40,066 bases of DNA from DAOTZR01 sp034432595 (GCA_034432595.1 DAOUBT010000002.1:1-40066), one strand, 5' to 3'; shown: positions 24,230-32,618, counted from the stretch's first letter. Translations and numbers: made by a program. Notes: generated by a model not told the origin, from the sequence alone.

Positions 24230-24634
24230 ATGGGAACCATCCACCGTTTTACCGTCGCCACGCGCGAGAAGCGCGCCATGCTCGACATCACCGCGCAGGT
24301 GCAACGTGCCGTGCATGAAAGCGGGGTACAGGAAGGGGTATGCTTCGTCTTTTGCCCTCACACCACCGCCGCCTTAGCGCTCAACGAGAACTGGGACCCC
24401 ACCGTAGAGCAGGATGCGCTGCTTGCCCTGCAAACCCTGGTACCGCAGCAGCTTCCCTACCGCCACGCGGAGGGTAACTCTCCAGCGCACATCACGTCCC
24501 TGCTGTTGGGCAACAGTCACGCCGTCCTGGTGGAAGGTGGTCAGCTCCGCCTGGGCACCTGGCAAGGGGTCTTCCTGGTCGAATTGGATGGTCCGCGACA
24601 GCGGCAAATCTGGGTGAAAGTGGTGGCAGGATGA
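24230..24634 (+). CDS. yjbQ: YjbQ/UPF0047 family protein
   Basis: A 134-residue member of the UPF0047 family, annotated by homology as a secondary thiamine-phosphate synthase. The family marks are all present: CFVFCPHTTAALALNEN near residues 40-56, GNSPAHITSLLLG, and the C-terminal LGTWQGVFLVELDGPRQRQIWV. His and acidic residues in PHTTAAL and EGNSPAH are the expected metal ligands. The ATG follows the HEAT gene stop by two bases, and its own stop overlaps the radical SAM start by four (ATGA). The true cellular role is not settled. No thiamine gene is nearby. Confidence 0.92.
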   Translation: MGTIHRFTVATREKRAMLDITAQVQRAVHESGVQEGVCFVFCPHTTAALALNENWDPTVEQDALLALQTLVPQQLPYRHAEGNSPAHITSLLLGNSHAVLVEGGQLRLGTWQGVFLVELDGPRQRQIWVKVVAG

Positions 24635-26508
24635 ACATCCCGGCCTTTGACCCCATCCCCTGGGAGCGGGTAGAGCCGCTCCTGCCCGGCGTGCAGAAGC
24701 CCGGCCGCTACGCAGGCGGCGAATACAACGCCATCCGCAAGCCCTGGGAGGCGGTGGATCTCCACGTCGCCCTGGTCTTCCCCGACCTGTACGACCTGGG
24801 CATGTCCAACTTCGCCTTCCAGATTTTCTACGACCTGCTGAACGCGCAGCCCTGGATGCTGGCCGAGCGCGCTTATCTGCCCGCGCCGGACATGCAGGCC
24901 GCCCTGCGGCGCGCCGGCCTGCCGCTCTACAGTCTGGAAAGCTTCCGCCCCTTAGCGGCGTTTGATCTTTTGGCGATCAGCACTGCTTACGAGCAACTCT
25001 TCACCGGCGTGTTGAGCGTGCTCGACCTGGCAGGGATACCGAAACGCAGCGCCGCACGAACGGAGGCGCATCCCGTCATTTTAGGCGGAGGGCACGGCGC
25101 CTTCAATCCCGAACCCATCAGCGCCTTTGTGGACGCCTTCATCATCGGCGAAGCCGAAGAGGCCCTGCTGGAAGTGGCGCAGACGTTGCGCGATATGAAG
25201 GACGCGCCACGCGCGCAGACGCTGCGCGCGCTGGCGTGCATTCCCGGCGTGTACGTGCCCGCGCTGTACCGCGTCACCTACCGCGGCCTTGGCGTGGAAC
25301 GCATCGAGCCGCTGGCTCCGGAAGCGCCACTGCCCATTGCGCGCCGCGCGGTGAGCAAGCTCCCCCCCACGCCCATCCGCCAACTCGTGCCAAACATCGA
25401 AATCGCTCACGAGCGCGCGGTCATCGAACTTCAGCGCGGCTGCACGCGCGGATGCCGCTTCTGTCAGGCCGGCATGGTCACCCGCCCCGTGCGTGAACGC
25501 CCCCTGGCGGAAATCGTGGCCGAAGCCGAGCAGATTCTTGCCGCAACCGGCTACGAAGAACTGGCGCTGCTCTCCCTTTCTTCGGCGGACCACAGTCAAA
25601 TTGAGGATATCCTTGAGATTTTGCGCACGCGCTTTGCCGAAAAGCACGTCTCGCTCTCCTTACCGAGCCTGCGCATTGATGCTTTTTCAGTCAAGCTGGC
25701 GGACGCGCTGAGCAGCGGGCGCAAAACCGGCTTCACGTTTGCACCCGAAGCGGGCAGCGAGACCCTGCGCCAACGCATCAACAAGGACATCCGCACCGAG
25801 GACCTGCTGCAAGTAGCGGAAGAAGTCTACGCACGCGGCTGGCGCACCATCAAGCTATATTTCATGCTGGGCCTGCCCGGTGAAACGGATGAAGACGTAG
25901 CGGCCATGGCTGACCTGGCGCTCCAAGTCTGGCAACGCGGGCGCGCCGTCCACGGGCGCAACGCGGAAGTACACCTGACCGTGGGCACCTTCGTCCCCAA
26001 GGCGTGGACGCCTTTCCAATGGGAGCCGCTGGCCGCAGCGGACGTGGTGGCGCGGCGTCAGGCCATGCTGCGGGAGCGCATCCGCACGCGCGCGGTGCAC
26101 CTTTCCTGGAATGACTACCGCGAGACGCGCCTGGAAGCGCTGCTCTCGCGCGGCGATCGGCGGCTCAACGCCGTGGTGGAACGCGCCTGGGAGTTGGGCG
26201 CCCAATTCGACGCCTGGGATGAGTGGCGCAACTTTGAGGCCTGGGATCAGGCGCTGCGCGAATCGGGGCTGGACGTGGACGCGCTGCTTTATACGGCGCG
26301 CAGCGAGCAGGAAACCCTGCCCTGGGATCACCTCACCACGGCGGTGGACAAGCGCTTCCTTCTCCGCGAGAAACGCCTGAGCGAAGCGGGCCAGTTCAGC
26401 CGCGACTGCCGCGCGGGATGCCTGGCGTGCGGCATTCTGACCCATTTGGGCGCCGCCTGGAGCCTGGAATGGCAATGTCCACCCCCGGCGCGCAAGGAGG
26501 AAGCCTGA
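24631..26508 (+). CDS. B12-binding radical SAM protein, TIGR03960 family
   Basis: A 625-residue radical SAM enzyme. The N-terminal cobalamin-binding-like domain runs from about residue 45 (LVFPDLYDLGMSN) to 190 (VILGGGHGAFNPEP, IIGEAEEAL). The [4Fe-4S] motif CX3CX2C is Cys271, Cys275, Cys278 in RGCTRGCRFCQAG. SPSLRIDAFS-like and FAPEAGSETLRQRINKD segments follow, as in the TIGR03960 family. The C-terminus has further cysteines (CRAGCLACG). It overlaps yjbQ by four bases and the next gene by one. The TIGR03960/TIGR03936 pair is widely conserved and has been linked to RNA modification, but the reaction is not known to me. Confidence 0.93.
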   Translation: MNIPAFDPIPWERVEPLLPGVQKPGRYAGGEYNAIRKPWEAVDLHVALVFPDLYDLGMSNFAFQIFYDLLNAQPWMLAERAYLPAPDMQAALRRAGLPLYSLESFRPLAAFDLLAISTAYEQLFTGVLSVLDLAGIPKRSAARTEAHPVILGGGHGAFNPEPISAFVDAFIIGEAEEALLEVAQTLRDMKDAPRAQTLRALACIPGVYVPALYRVTYRGLGVERIEPLAPEAPLPIARRAVSKLPPTPIRQLVPNIEIAHERAVIELQRGCTRGCRFCQAGMVTRPVRERPLAEIVAEAEQILAATGYEELALLSLSSADHSQIEDILEILRTRFAEKHVSLSLPSLRIDAFSVKLADALSSGRKTGFTFAPEAGSETLRQRINKDIRTEDLLQVAEEVYARGWRTIKLYFMLGLPGETDEDVAAMADLALQVWQRGRAVHGRNAEVHLTVGTFVPKAWTPFQWEPLAAADVVARRQAMLRERIRTRAVHLSWNDYRETRLEALLSRGDRRLNAVVERAWELGAQFDAWDEWRNFEAWDQALRESGLDVDALLYTARSEQETLPWDHLTTAVDKRFLLREKRLSEAGQFSRDCRAGCLACGILTHLGAAWSLEWQCPPPARKEEA

Positions 26509-27125
26509 TGGAAAGCGGTATGCGCCTACGCATCACCTATCGCACACAGCGGGCGCTGGCCTTCGTCTCGGTGTTGGATATGGGCCGCATCTGGGAACGG
26601 AGCCTGCGTCGAGCGGGGATACCGGTCAAATATACGCAAGGATTTAACCCGCGCCCCAAACTGCAATTCGCCCTTCCTTTACCCGTCGGCTGCGCCGGGG
26701 AGGCGGAATGGTTAGACGTATGGCTCGATGAAGCGTGGACACCGGAACAGGCGTTTTCGGCACTGCAGGGCAAAACGCCACAAGACCTGCAAGTCCTCGC
26801 GGTCGAACTTGTACCGCCGGAAGCTCCGGCCCTGAGCGAGACAATCCGAGCCGCAGAGTACCGCGTCTGGTTGCGCGACACGGCGCCGGAAGACATCGCC
26901 GAACGCTGCGCAACGCTCCTCTCGGCGGAAAGCCTGCCGCGCGTGCGCGGCGAAAAGCGCTACGATCTGCGTCCCCTCATCGAGGAGCTACGTCCCTGTG
27001 CGGAAGGGGTATGGATGCGCCTCAGCGCACGTCCCGGCGCCACCGGCCGCCCGGATGAGGTCATCGCAGCGCTGGGCCTGACGGATCACGTGCAGCGGTG
27101 CGTGAGGGAGAGGGTGGTGCTATAA
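26508..27125 (+). CDS. Radical-SAM-linked protein, TIGR03936/DUF2344 family
   Basis: A 205-residue partner of the preceding radical SAM protein; the two are separate genes in some genomes and fused in others. The marks are RLRITYRTQRALAFVSVLDM at the N-terminus and IPVKYTQGFNPRPKLQFALP, with GCAGEAEWLDVWL. The ATG at 26508 shares one base with the previous stop, and AGGAGG lies seven bases upstream, which fixes the start despite a longer open frame. It is the last gene of the operon; a terminator follows after eight bases. Confidence 0.92.
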   Translation: MESGMRLRITYRTQRALAFVSVLDMGRIWERSLRRAGIPVKYTQGFNPRPKLQFALPLPVGCAGEAEWLDVWLDEAWTPEQAFSALQGKTPQDLQVLAVELVPPEAPALSETIRAAEYRVWLRDTAPEDIAERCATLLSAESLPRVRGEKRYDLRPLIEELRPCAEGVWMRLSARPGATGRPDEVIAALGLTDHVQRCVRERVVL

Positions 27126-27155
27126 AAACCAACCGGGCCGTCTGCGACGGCCCGG
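27126..27155. terminator. Shared terminator of two convergent transcripts
   Basis: A perfect 10-bp stem, CCGGGCCGTC (27133-27142) with GACGGCCCGG (27146-27155), loop TGC. On the minus strand it is followed within four bases by five Ts, serving the nucleotidyltransferase that ends at 27164. On the plus strand the tail is CGGCTTGTTT, weaker, serving the operon ending at 27125. Confidence 0.85.
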
Positions 27156-27163
27156 CGGCTTGT

Positions 27164-27952
27164 TTAAGCGTAAAGCAAGACAGCTTGCCGCAAGTCATCG
27201 TAAGTGCCGATGTCTATGTAGCGGCCATCCTCAAAAGGTAAGCCCTTAACGCGCAAACCTGAGCGCAGCGCCTCGTCGAAAATATCCCCCAGGATGAGTT
27301 CGCGCCCCTTGCGTTCCGCAATGGCCTTACCCTGGGTCTGTACCATCTCATGCAGCAGCGCTGTAAAACGTGGCCCCCAACAGGTAATGCCCCAAAGCCA
27401 GGAGAGCCTGGTCTCACGAGGCTTATCCACATGTTCGATAACATTGTTGTCATCATCGAGGCCAATCATGCCGAATTTTTGAGGGCGGTCGGTTTTGAAC
27501 AATCCCAGCGTGAGGTCAGCTTCCCAGGTTTGATGAGCGTGCAGCAAGCGCTGGAAAGCATCACGCGGTTCGATAATCGTATCGGGCATGCCCATTAAAA
27601 CCAGCTCGTCCCCTCGGAGCCAGGGCGTCACCAAATCCAGAGCATAAGGCATTCCCCCAGCCTGGGATTGGAAGACATAGGCAAAAGGCACACCATAGGC
27701 CTCGCCATTGCGGTAGTACTCCACAATGTCCAGCTTGCCCGGTCCCAACACGATAAACAACCGTTCCAGTCCCGCGACAACCATGGCCTCAATCAGATAC
27801 TGACTGATCACCTTAGGACGTTGCTGTAGCTGCCCATCCACCTCCACAACCTGTCCACCTACCGGAAACAGCTCCTTGGGAAGAGGATAGGGGGCCAGCC
27901 GTCGTCCTTTGCCCGCTGCGGGCACAATCCCAACAACCGATGGCTGCATCAT
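27164..27952 (-). CDS. Sugar nucleotidyltransferase
   Basis: A 262-residue nucleotidyltransferase of the glucose-1-phosphate thymidylyl/uridylyl-transferase class, making an activated sugar. The nucleotide loop is GIVPAAGKGRRLAPYPLPKELFPV. VLMGMPDTIIEP is the metal-binding region, GDEL and DKP motifs follow, and the C-terminus has YIDIGTYDDL. Start codons ATG-ATG (27952, 27949) follow a GAGG site; the longer frame reaches into the upstream gene. It lies ten bases after the lipoprotein gene and is the last gene of the glycan cluster. The N-terminal insert (VVEVDGQLQQRPKVISQYLIE) does not reveal the sugar or nucleotide. Confidence 0.9.
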   Translation of the reverse strand: MMQPSVVGIVPAAGKGRRLAPYPLPKELFPVGGQVVEVDGQLQQRPKVISQYLIEAMVVAGLERLFIVLGPGKLDIVEYYRNGEAYGVPFAYVFQSQAGGMPYALDLVTPWLRGDELVLMGMPDTIIEPRDAFQRLLHAHQTWEADLTLGLFKTDRPQKFGMIGLDDDNNVIEHVDKPRETRLSWLWGITCWGPRFTALLHEMVQTQGKAIAERKGRELILGDIFDEALRSGLRVKGLPFEDGRYIDIGTYDDLRQAVLLYA

Positions 27953-27962
27953 CAAGACCTCA

Positions 27963-28448
27963 TTACGGCATGGGTTCGTAGAGGGTGCCAACATCGTAAG
28001 TCTGATTCGGTGCGGCTTCGATAATCAGTTCCAGGCCAGTCTCAGGATCGCGCGCCAAAAAAGAGTTGAAGGGATTCCAAACCACGATGGCGTAACGACC
28101 TGGTTTGACGTCCGTAAACACAAAATGTCCATTATCATCAGTCAAAGCATGGGGTGCGCTACTGGGATCCATGCTGTACATGGGGGTATCCGGCGTTGAT
28201 CCAATGTGGTTGGCCAGATAGAGTTCCACCCCTTGCATCGGCTGTTCGGTATGTTCCACCTTAATCACCCCGCCGATCACGGCCATGCCTTCCGTCGGTT
28301 CAGGCAAAGATGGTTTGCTTTGGACAGTCGGCGTCGCGGTAGGCTGAATAGGGCTATTCAAGGGCGAAACGCCCGGAGCGGGTTTGCAAGCCACTAAAAG
28401 CAGGATTCCGAGCAAAAAGCTTATCATCAACTTATACCAGGATGTCAT
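27963..28448 (-). CDS. Lipoprotein with carboxypeptidase-regulatory-like domain
   Basis: A 161-residue lipoprotein. The signal is MTSWYKLMISFLLGILLLVAC with the lipid-bearing Cys21. A Pro/Thr/Ser-rich linker (residues 22-55) leads to a beta-sandwich resembling CarboxypepD_reg: GVIKVEHTEQPMQGVELYLAN, DDNGHFVFTDVKPGRYAIVVW. No catalytic motif is present. The ATG at 28448 has an AGAGG site seven bases upstream; a GTG 33 bases earlier would disrupt the signal. It lies between the secreted repeat protein and the nucleotidyltransferase on one strand. It is probably a cell-surface accessory protein; the partner is unknown. Confidence 0.82.
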   Translation of the reverse strand: MTSWYKLMISFLLGILLLVACKPAPGVSPLNSPIQPTATPTVQSKPSLPEPTEGMAVIGGVIKVEHTEQPMQGVELYLANHIGSTPDTPMYSMDPSSAPHALTDDNGHFVFTDVKPGRYAIVVWNPFNSFLARDPETGLELIIEAAPNQTYDVGTLYEPMP

Positions 28449-28472
28449 TTCAAACCTCTTCTTTGCAAAGTT

Positions 28473-28505
28473 AAGGGCCACTGGTCACAGTGGCCAGCGG
28501 CCCTT
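28473..28505 (-). other. Strong hairpin between the surface-protein and lipoprotein genes
   Basis: AAGGGCC (28473-28479) pairs with GGCCCTT (28499-28505), extended inward by CTGG/CCAG across one mismatch. It lies 22 bases after the surface-protein stop on the minus strand. The sequence after it is AACTTTGC, so it is not a standard terminator. It may stabilise the upstream mRNA 3' end or give partial termination. Confidence 0.55.
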
Positions 28506-28526
28506 ACAAAGCAGTCCCACTCAAAC

Positions 28527-29822
28527 CTACTGGACAATCGCCTCGTAGGTGAGCAAGAAGTCTTTCTGAGCCGTATTTTCAACCTGGTTCTCGTTCACCA
28601 CGCAGACGATGTTCTGAGAGGCGGTGAAGACCGCAGAACCGTTGAAGCCGTTCGACAGCCCCGGCGTATTGGGCTGATAGAACAGCGCCGTAGCACCGGT
28701 CGCAATATTGGTCTTGGTCTCGGTTACGCCATTGGAATAGATAGCCGTGATATTCGTCGCGGCATCACCAATATTCTGGCAGGTAACGCTGGTGCTAAAG
28801 CCATAGTACGTCTTCATGACAATCGGGGCGTTGGCCGTAGTGCCACCGGACGCGAAGCCGGTGTAGGATGCCGCGCGGTTGTTCGCATCAGACTCGTTGA
28901 TGAGGGCAACGATGTTCCCACCCGTGGCTTCGATCTTGGCCGCGCCCAGCCAGCCATTAGGAATGCCCGCCTCATTCGGCGTGTAGAAGAGCTGAGAGGC
29001 CTTGGCCGCAATGGTCTTGGTATTGGTAGCACCGTTGGAATAGGTAACGGTCACCGAAACCTCTGTATCGCCCACATTCTGCACGGTCAAGGCGGTGTTG
29101 AAGCCATAGTAGCTCTTCATCAAGACCGGCGCGTAAGCTACGGCTGACCCGCCCGTGAAGCCGTTGTAGGCATACTGCTGCCCGGCGCTGTTCCATACGT
29201 TCACCATCGCCGCAACCGGCCCGGTCGCTTCCACCACACCCGCATAAATGCCATTGGGCAGAGCCGCGCGCGCTTTCTGATCGAAAACCACCGAAGCATT
29301 GGCCGGGACCGTCTTGGTCTCAGAATCCACCAGGGTTGCCCCGTTGTAGATCTTCAGCGTAACGTCCACGGCAGCGCTCCCCGCGTTCTGCACTACGACG
29401 TTGGTGTAATACCCGTAATAGTTCTTATACAGGCCGGGGAAAGAAACCATGTTCGCCGTTTGAGCAGCGGAAACACCGCCATAGGAAGCGGCGTAGGCGC
29501 CACCACTGCCGGTGTAGTTGGAAACCGCCGCCACGTTCACATCGCAGGAAATGACCGCAGAGTACATGGCATCGGTCACGCTCAGGCCCCCCACGTACAC
29601 GAAGACGCTCTTATTCGCCTGAATAGCAGTCGCTGCACTGGTGAGGGCTGCCGTACCAGCAGCATCATAGAGAGCGTACTGGCAGGTGCCATCTGCTGGA
29701 TCCAGGTTCTGGACCGTGAAGGCGCTGTTGTAGGGACCGCCCGGGCCCGGAACCTGCGCCGCCACCGGCATCACACCGATGAGGGTCACGAGGAGCACGA
29801 AAAGTAATACGAACTTGCGCAT
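28527..29822 (-). CDS. Secreted surface protein with four tandem beta-type repeats
   Basis: A 431-residue exported protein. A Sec signal peptide (MRKFVLLFVLLVTLIGVMPVAAQ) is cut near residue 22. The mature part is four repeats of about 95-105 residues. The last two are closest: AP(V/I)(L/V)MK(S/T)YYGF(N/S)T, QN(V/I)GD, YSNG.T.TKT, LFY.PN, NG..G and (V/I)NE recur. The second has YYGYYTNVVVQNAG, and the first is the most diverged. Composition is rich in Ala, Asn, Thr, Val and Gly, and several N-x-S/T triplets occur. There is no anchor at the C-terminus. AGGAGGT precedes the ATG at 29822. Its own strong promoter, amid a glycan cluster, suggests an abundant, possibly glycosylated coat protein; that is inference. 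Confidence 0.88.
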   Translation of the reverse strand: MRKFVLLFVLLVTLIGVMPVAAQVPGPGGPYNSAFTVQNLDPADGTCQYALYDAAGTAALTSAATAIQANKSVFVYVGGLSVTDAMYSAVISCDVNVAAVSNYTGSGGAYAASYGGVSAAQTANMVSFPGLYKNYYGYYTNVVVQNAGSAAVDVTLKIYNGATLVDSETKTVPANASVVFDQKARAALPNGIYAGVVEATGPVAAMVNVWNSAGQQYAYNGFTGGSAVAYAPVLMKSYYGFNTALTVQNVGDTEVSVTVTYSNGATNTKTIAAKASQLFYTPNEAGIPNGWLGAAKIEATGGNIVALINESDANNRAASYTGFASGGTTANAPIVMKTYYGFSTSVTCQNIGDAATNITAIYSNGVTETKTNIATGATALFYQPNTPGLSNGFNGSAVFTASQNIVCVVNENQVENTAQKDFLLTYEAIVQ

Positions 29823-29874
29823 AGCATACCTCCTGGAAAAGAATAGGTGAGCCAATCGGCCCTGAACTGATTTC

Positions 29875-29902
29875 ATTATACAGAAGGCACCTTAAAGGGC
29901 AA
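29875..29902 (-). promoter_or_regulatory. Promoter of the surface-protein gene
   Basis: On the minus strand TTGCCC (29897-29902), a 16-base spacer and a perfect TATAAT (29875-29880). Both hexamers and the spacing equal those of the tsaE promoter. Transcription should start near 29868, giving a leader of about 46 bases. It follows the flippase-like gene's stop codon by seven bases. Confidence 0.8.
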
Positions 29903-29908
29903 TACCCC

Positions 29909-30766
29909 TTATGGAGTATCAGGCCAGAGAGCTGCCAGCGCCCCCCAGAGTAAATCCCCCACCGTAAAGACAACGCGCATCAATAAAGCCGCCAGGGCCG
30001 CGTAGCCTAATCCCACATGCGGTTCCAATAGGGCTATCAGGGATAATTCCCGAACGCCTAACCCCGCCGGAGCAAACACCGCCAGACTGCTCACTACCCC
30101 GCTTGTAGCCCACAAGCTACCCGTTTCTAAAAAAGCAGGGACACGTCCCGGCGCCAAGGTGCTCAGCAAGCTGTAGAGCATCCAGGTTGCCAGGAACCAC
30201 TGTCCACCATAAGCCAGCAGGGCTTTATACAAAGTTGATGAGGAGAAGCGCGACAGAGGCACCCAACGCGCGGGCCAGCGCCAACGTCTTAACCAGGGTA
30301 CGAGGAGGAGCAGCAACGCCATCCCCCCCACCAGACCAACCCATCCCCAGCGGCCCCAGGCCATCCAAACCAGACCGCTTAAAATGATGCCAGCCCATTC
30401 CAGAAGACTCACCGCTAATGCTGCACGCACGGCTTCGGGATTGCGTTCCTGATAGGCGGCTGCACGTCCCGCCATATACCAGGGAGCACCCGGCAGGCGA
30501 CGTAACAAGTGCGTCGTGAAATACGTTTTCACATCCCCCCACGTCCAGGGAGTATCCGTGAGCCGGGAGAACAGGGCAATCCAAACCGCCCCCTGAATAC
30601 CCAGAGCCACACCATAAAGGACCAGGCTCAAAAACGTTGGCATAGCCATAGCGCGCCAATCCACAGCGCGCAAATCCTCAATGTGCTGCCAGAGAAACCA
30701 ACCCATCAGGCCGAAAGAGAGCGCTACCCCGGCCCGCGTCAGCCAGCGCCACCAGGATGCCTTCAT
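29909..30766 (-). CDS. Flippase-like membrane protein (LPG synthase TM-region type)
   Basis: A 285-residue polytopic membrane protein with about seven or eight hydrophobic segments. It fits the lysylphosphatidylglycerol-synthase/AglD transmembrane family (UPF0104-like): LLRRLPGAPWYMAGRAAAYQER, VSLLEWAGIILSGLVW, and the late FAPAGLGVRELSLIALLEPH, which is highly typical. It may move or handle lipid-linked sugars. The ATG at 30766 overlaps the methyltransferase stop by four bases (ATGA), with CGAGGACGT just upstream. The long open frame further upstream lies inside the methyltransferase gene. It is the last gene of the glycosyltransferase run before the surface-protein promoter. Confidence 0.87.
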   Translation of the reverse strand: MKASWWRWLTRAGVALSFGLMGWFLWQHIEDLRAVDWRAMAMPTFLSLVLYGVALGIQGAVWIALFSRLTDTPWTWGDVKTYFTTHLLRRLPGAPWYMAGRAAAYQERNPEAVRAALAVSLLEWAGIILSGLVWMAWGRWGWVGLVGGMALLLLLVPWLRRWRWPARWVPLSRFSSSTLYKALLAYGGQWFLATWMLYSLLSTLAPGRVPAFLETGSLWATSGVVSSLAVFAPAGLGVRELSLIALLEPHVGLGYAALAALLMRVVFTVGDLLWGALAALWPDTP

Positions 30767-31710
30767 ACGTCCTCGCGTTGCGCAAAGCCGGTGATGAGCG
30801 AAGCCCGATTCAAGCGCGTAATGAGGGCAAAAAGCGGCGCCGTGAACAAGCGCACCGGCAACGAGCCGCTGAGAGCCAGAGCCATGCGCGTTAAAGTCGT
30901 GCGTCCAGCCACGCCCTCCAGCCAGAAGCGCAGACTCAACAGGAATGAAGGATATGCTCCCACCAGACACCGCCAATCTCGCACGCGCATGCCCACTGCG
31001 TTCAGCATGGTCTCCATCAAGGCTGGGGATGGATAGTACAAATGACGGGGCAATTCCCATCCCATCCAGTATTTGCCAAGCAGGCGATACTCCCAACTGC
31101 GCAAATTGGGGATACTGAACACAAACCAACCCCCTGGCTTGAGTAAACGCGCCATGGCACGCAGATTAGCCATTGGATCGTGCAAATGCTCAAACACGTT
31201 CCACATCGTGATCACGTCATAAGAAGCAGGGGAAAGCTCTACCGCCGTCAATTCGCCCACATGAATAGTCAGGCCGAGATGGTCCTGCCCATAGCGCGCG
31301 GCTTCGCGGTTAGGTTCCACCCCTTCTACCTCCCAGTGCCCGCTGCGGGCCATCTCATGCAAGAAGTTTCCCGTAGCACAGCCTACGTCAAGCAAACGCC
31401 CACCAGGACAAAAACGCTCAATGGCGCGCTGCCGTTTTCGCATCCCATACCGCCGATCGAAGCGCCGCCAACGTGAAGGCTCCTCATCTATAGCAACTGA
31501 ATACGGCTCGTATTCCGACGGATAATAGAAATCTATACTTTCGCGGGTAGGGCGTGGGTCTTGACGCAAAAGCCCGCAGCGCGCACAACGTACCACGCGG
31601 AAACGGCCCGGCAGGCCCAGCAGACGATCTGGCCCCTCAAACAACGGTTCGCTAGCTTCACTTCCACAAAAATCACACATAACAGACTCAAAAACCGGTT
31701 CAGCGCTCAT
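30763..31710 (-). CDS. SAM-dependent methyltransferase with N-terminal zinc ribbon
   Basis: A 315-residue class I methyltransferase. Residues 12-45 form a zinc ribbon with Cys12-x2-Cys15 and Cys42-x2-Cys45, as in sugar methyltransferases of surface-glycan clusters. The SAM-binding loop is RLLDVGCATGNFLHEM, followed by VEGVEPN, the EHLHDP motif and LLKPGGWFVFSIPN. A C-terminal region with hydrophobic stretches (LVGAYPSFLLSLRFW) may touch the membrane. The ATG overlaps the preceding stop by four bases and its own stop overlaps the flippase-like gene. It probably methylates a lipid-linked sugar; the acceptor is unknown. Confidence 0.9.
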   Translation of the reverse strand: MSAEPVFESVMCDFCGSEASEPLFEGPDRLLGLPGRFRVVRCARCGLLRQDPRPTRESIDFYYPSEYEPYSVAIDEEPSRWRRFDRRYGMRKRQRAIERFCPGGRLLDVGCATGNFLHEMARSGHWEVEGVEPNREAARYGQDHLGLTIHVGELTAVELSPASYDVITMWNVFEHLHDPMANLRAMARLLKPGGWFVFSIPNLRSWEYRLLGKYWMGWELPRHLYYPSPALMETMLNAVGMRVRDWRCLVGAYPSFLLSLRFWLEGVAGRTTLTRMALALSGSLPVRLFTAPLFALITRLNRASLITGFAQREDV

Positions 31711-32615
31711 GCTTCATCTCCAGGCAACATGGGGTAAGGCGTAAGAGGCGCACGGTAACCTTCAATCGCCCCGGCAATGAAATGACGCATCGGGGCGAGA
31801 CCATAGCGCCAGCCTTCGCGCAATACCAGATAACCCAAATGCACTAACGCCGCCACCAGGGGCGGATGGCCGTGACGCCGATAAAACCGCGCGCCACTGC
31901 GTCCCCAGGTGCGCCAGAAGAAAGGCGGGCGTCCCTTATGCTGAATGGTGCGCGACACTTTATGGTAAAAGCGAGCCTGCGGAATATAAGCTATCCGGTA
32001 TCCCGCTTCCCGTACCCGCAACGAATAGTCCCAATCATCATAAAAAAAGAAGTACCCGTCATCCAGAAGTCCCACACGCTCCAACACCGCACGCGGAATC
32101 AGCAAACCGCACGTCGGCGCATATTCGATAAGACGGGGCGCATCGTAACGCGGGCCATCCGGCTGATCCAACCCCAGCATGACAATGGCTGGGGGGAAGC
32201 GACGATAGCGCGCGCCGATAGACCAGATGCGATCACGCGCACCATAGTAGAGAATTTTAGGCATCAGCATCCCATACTCAGGATGGGCCTGCGCTTCCCG
32301 CACCAGCACACGAATCAAGTCCGGTTCCACGACCGTATCGTTGTTCAGAATGAAGACGTAATCTGCACCGGCATGAATGGCAGGTCCAATCCCGGCGTTA
32401 AAGCCACCCGCCACGCCCAGGTTGCGCCCGGTCTGCACCACCCGCACCGAAGGGAAGTCCTTTGCTGCGCGCTCTGCCGTCCCATCTTGCGAGCCATTGT
32501 CCACCAGCCACACGGTTAAGGCCGGGTAATCCAGGGCCAGAATCGAGCGCAGGCATTCTTCGGTATCTGCATAATTATTGTAAGCCAAAACAATAACCGC
32601 TACTTCAGGTTCCAT
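31707..32615 (-). CDS. Family 2 glycosyltransferase (rhamnosyltransferase-like)
   Basis: A 302-residue GT2 enzyme. It begins EVAVIVLAYNNYADTEECLRS with the nucleotide-binding VDNGSQDGT, and the metal site is NNDT (residues 91-94) in FILNNDTVVEPD. The acceptor part has FFFYDDWDYSLRVREAGYRI, the ED-like catalytic region, and IPQARFYHKVS. This is close to GT2 enzymes often annotated as rhamnosyltransferases. A C-terminal hydrophobic segment (LVAALVHLGYLVLREGW) suggests membrane association. The start has GAGGT nearby and lies three bases after the previous stop. Donor and linkage are unknown. Confidence 0.9.
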   Translation of the reverse strand: MEPEVAVIVLAYNNYADTEECLRSILALDYPALTVWLVDNGSQDGTAERAAKDFPSVRVVQTGRNLGVAGGFNAGIGPAIHAGADYVFILNNDTVVEPDLIRVLVREAQAHPEYGMLMPKILYYGARDRIWSIGARYRRFPPAIVMLGLDQPDGPRYDAPRLIEYAPTCGLLIPRAVLERVGLLDDGYFFFYDDWDYSLRVREAGYRIAYIPQARFYHKVSRTIQHKGRPPFFWRTWGRSGARFYRRHGHPPLVAALVHLGYLVLREGWRYGLAPMRHFIAGAIEGYRAPLTPYPMLPGDEA

Positions 32616-32618
32616 ACC

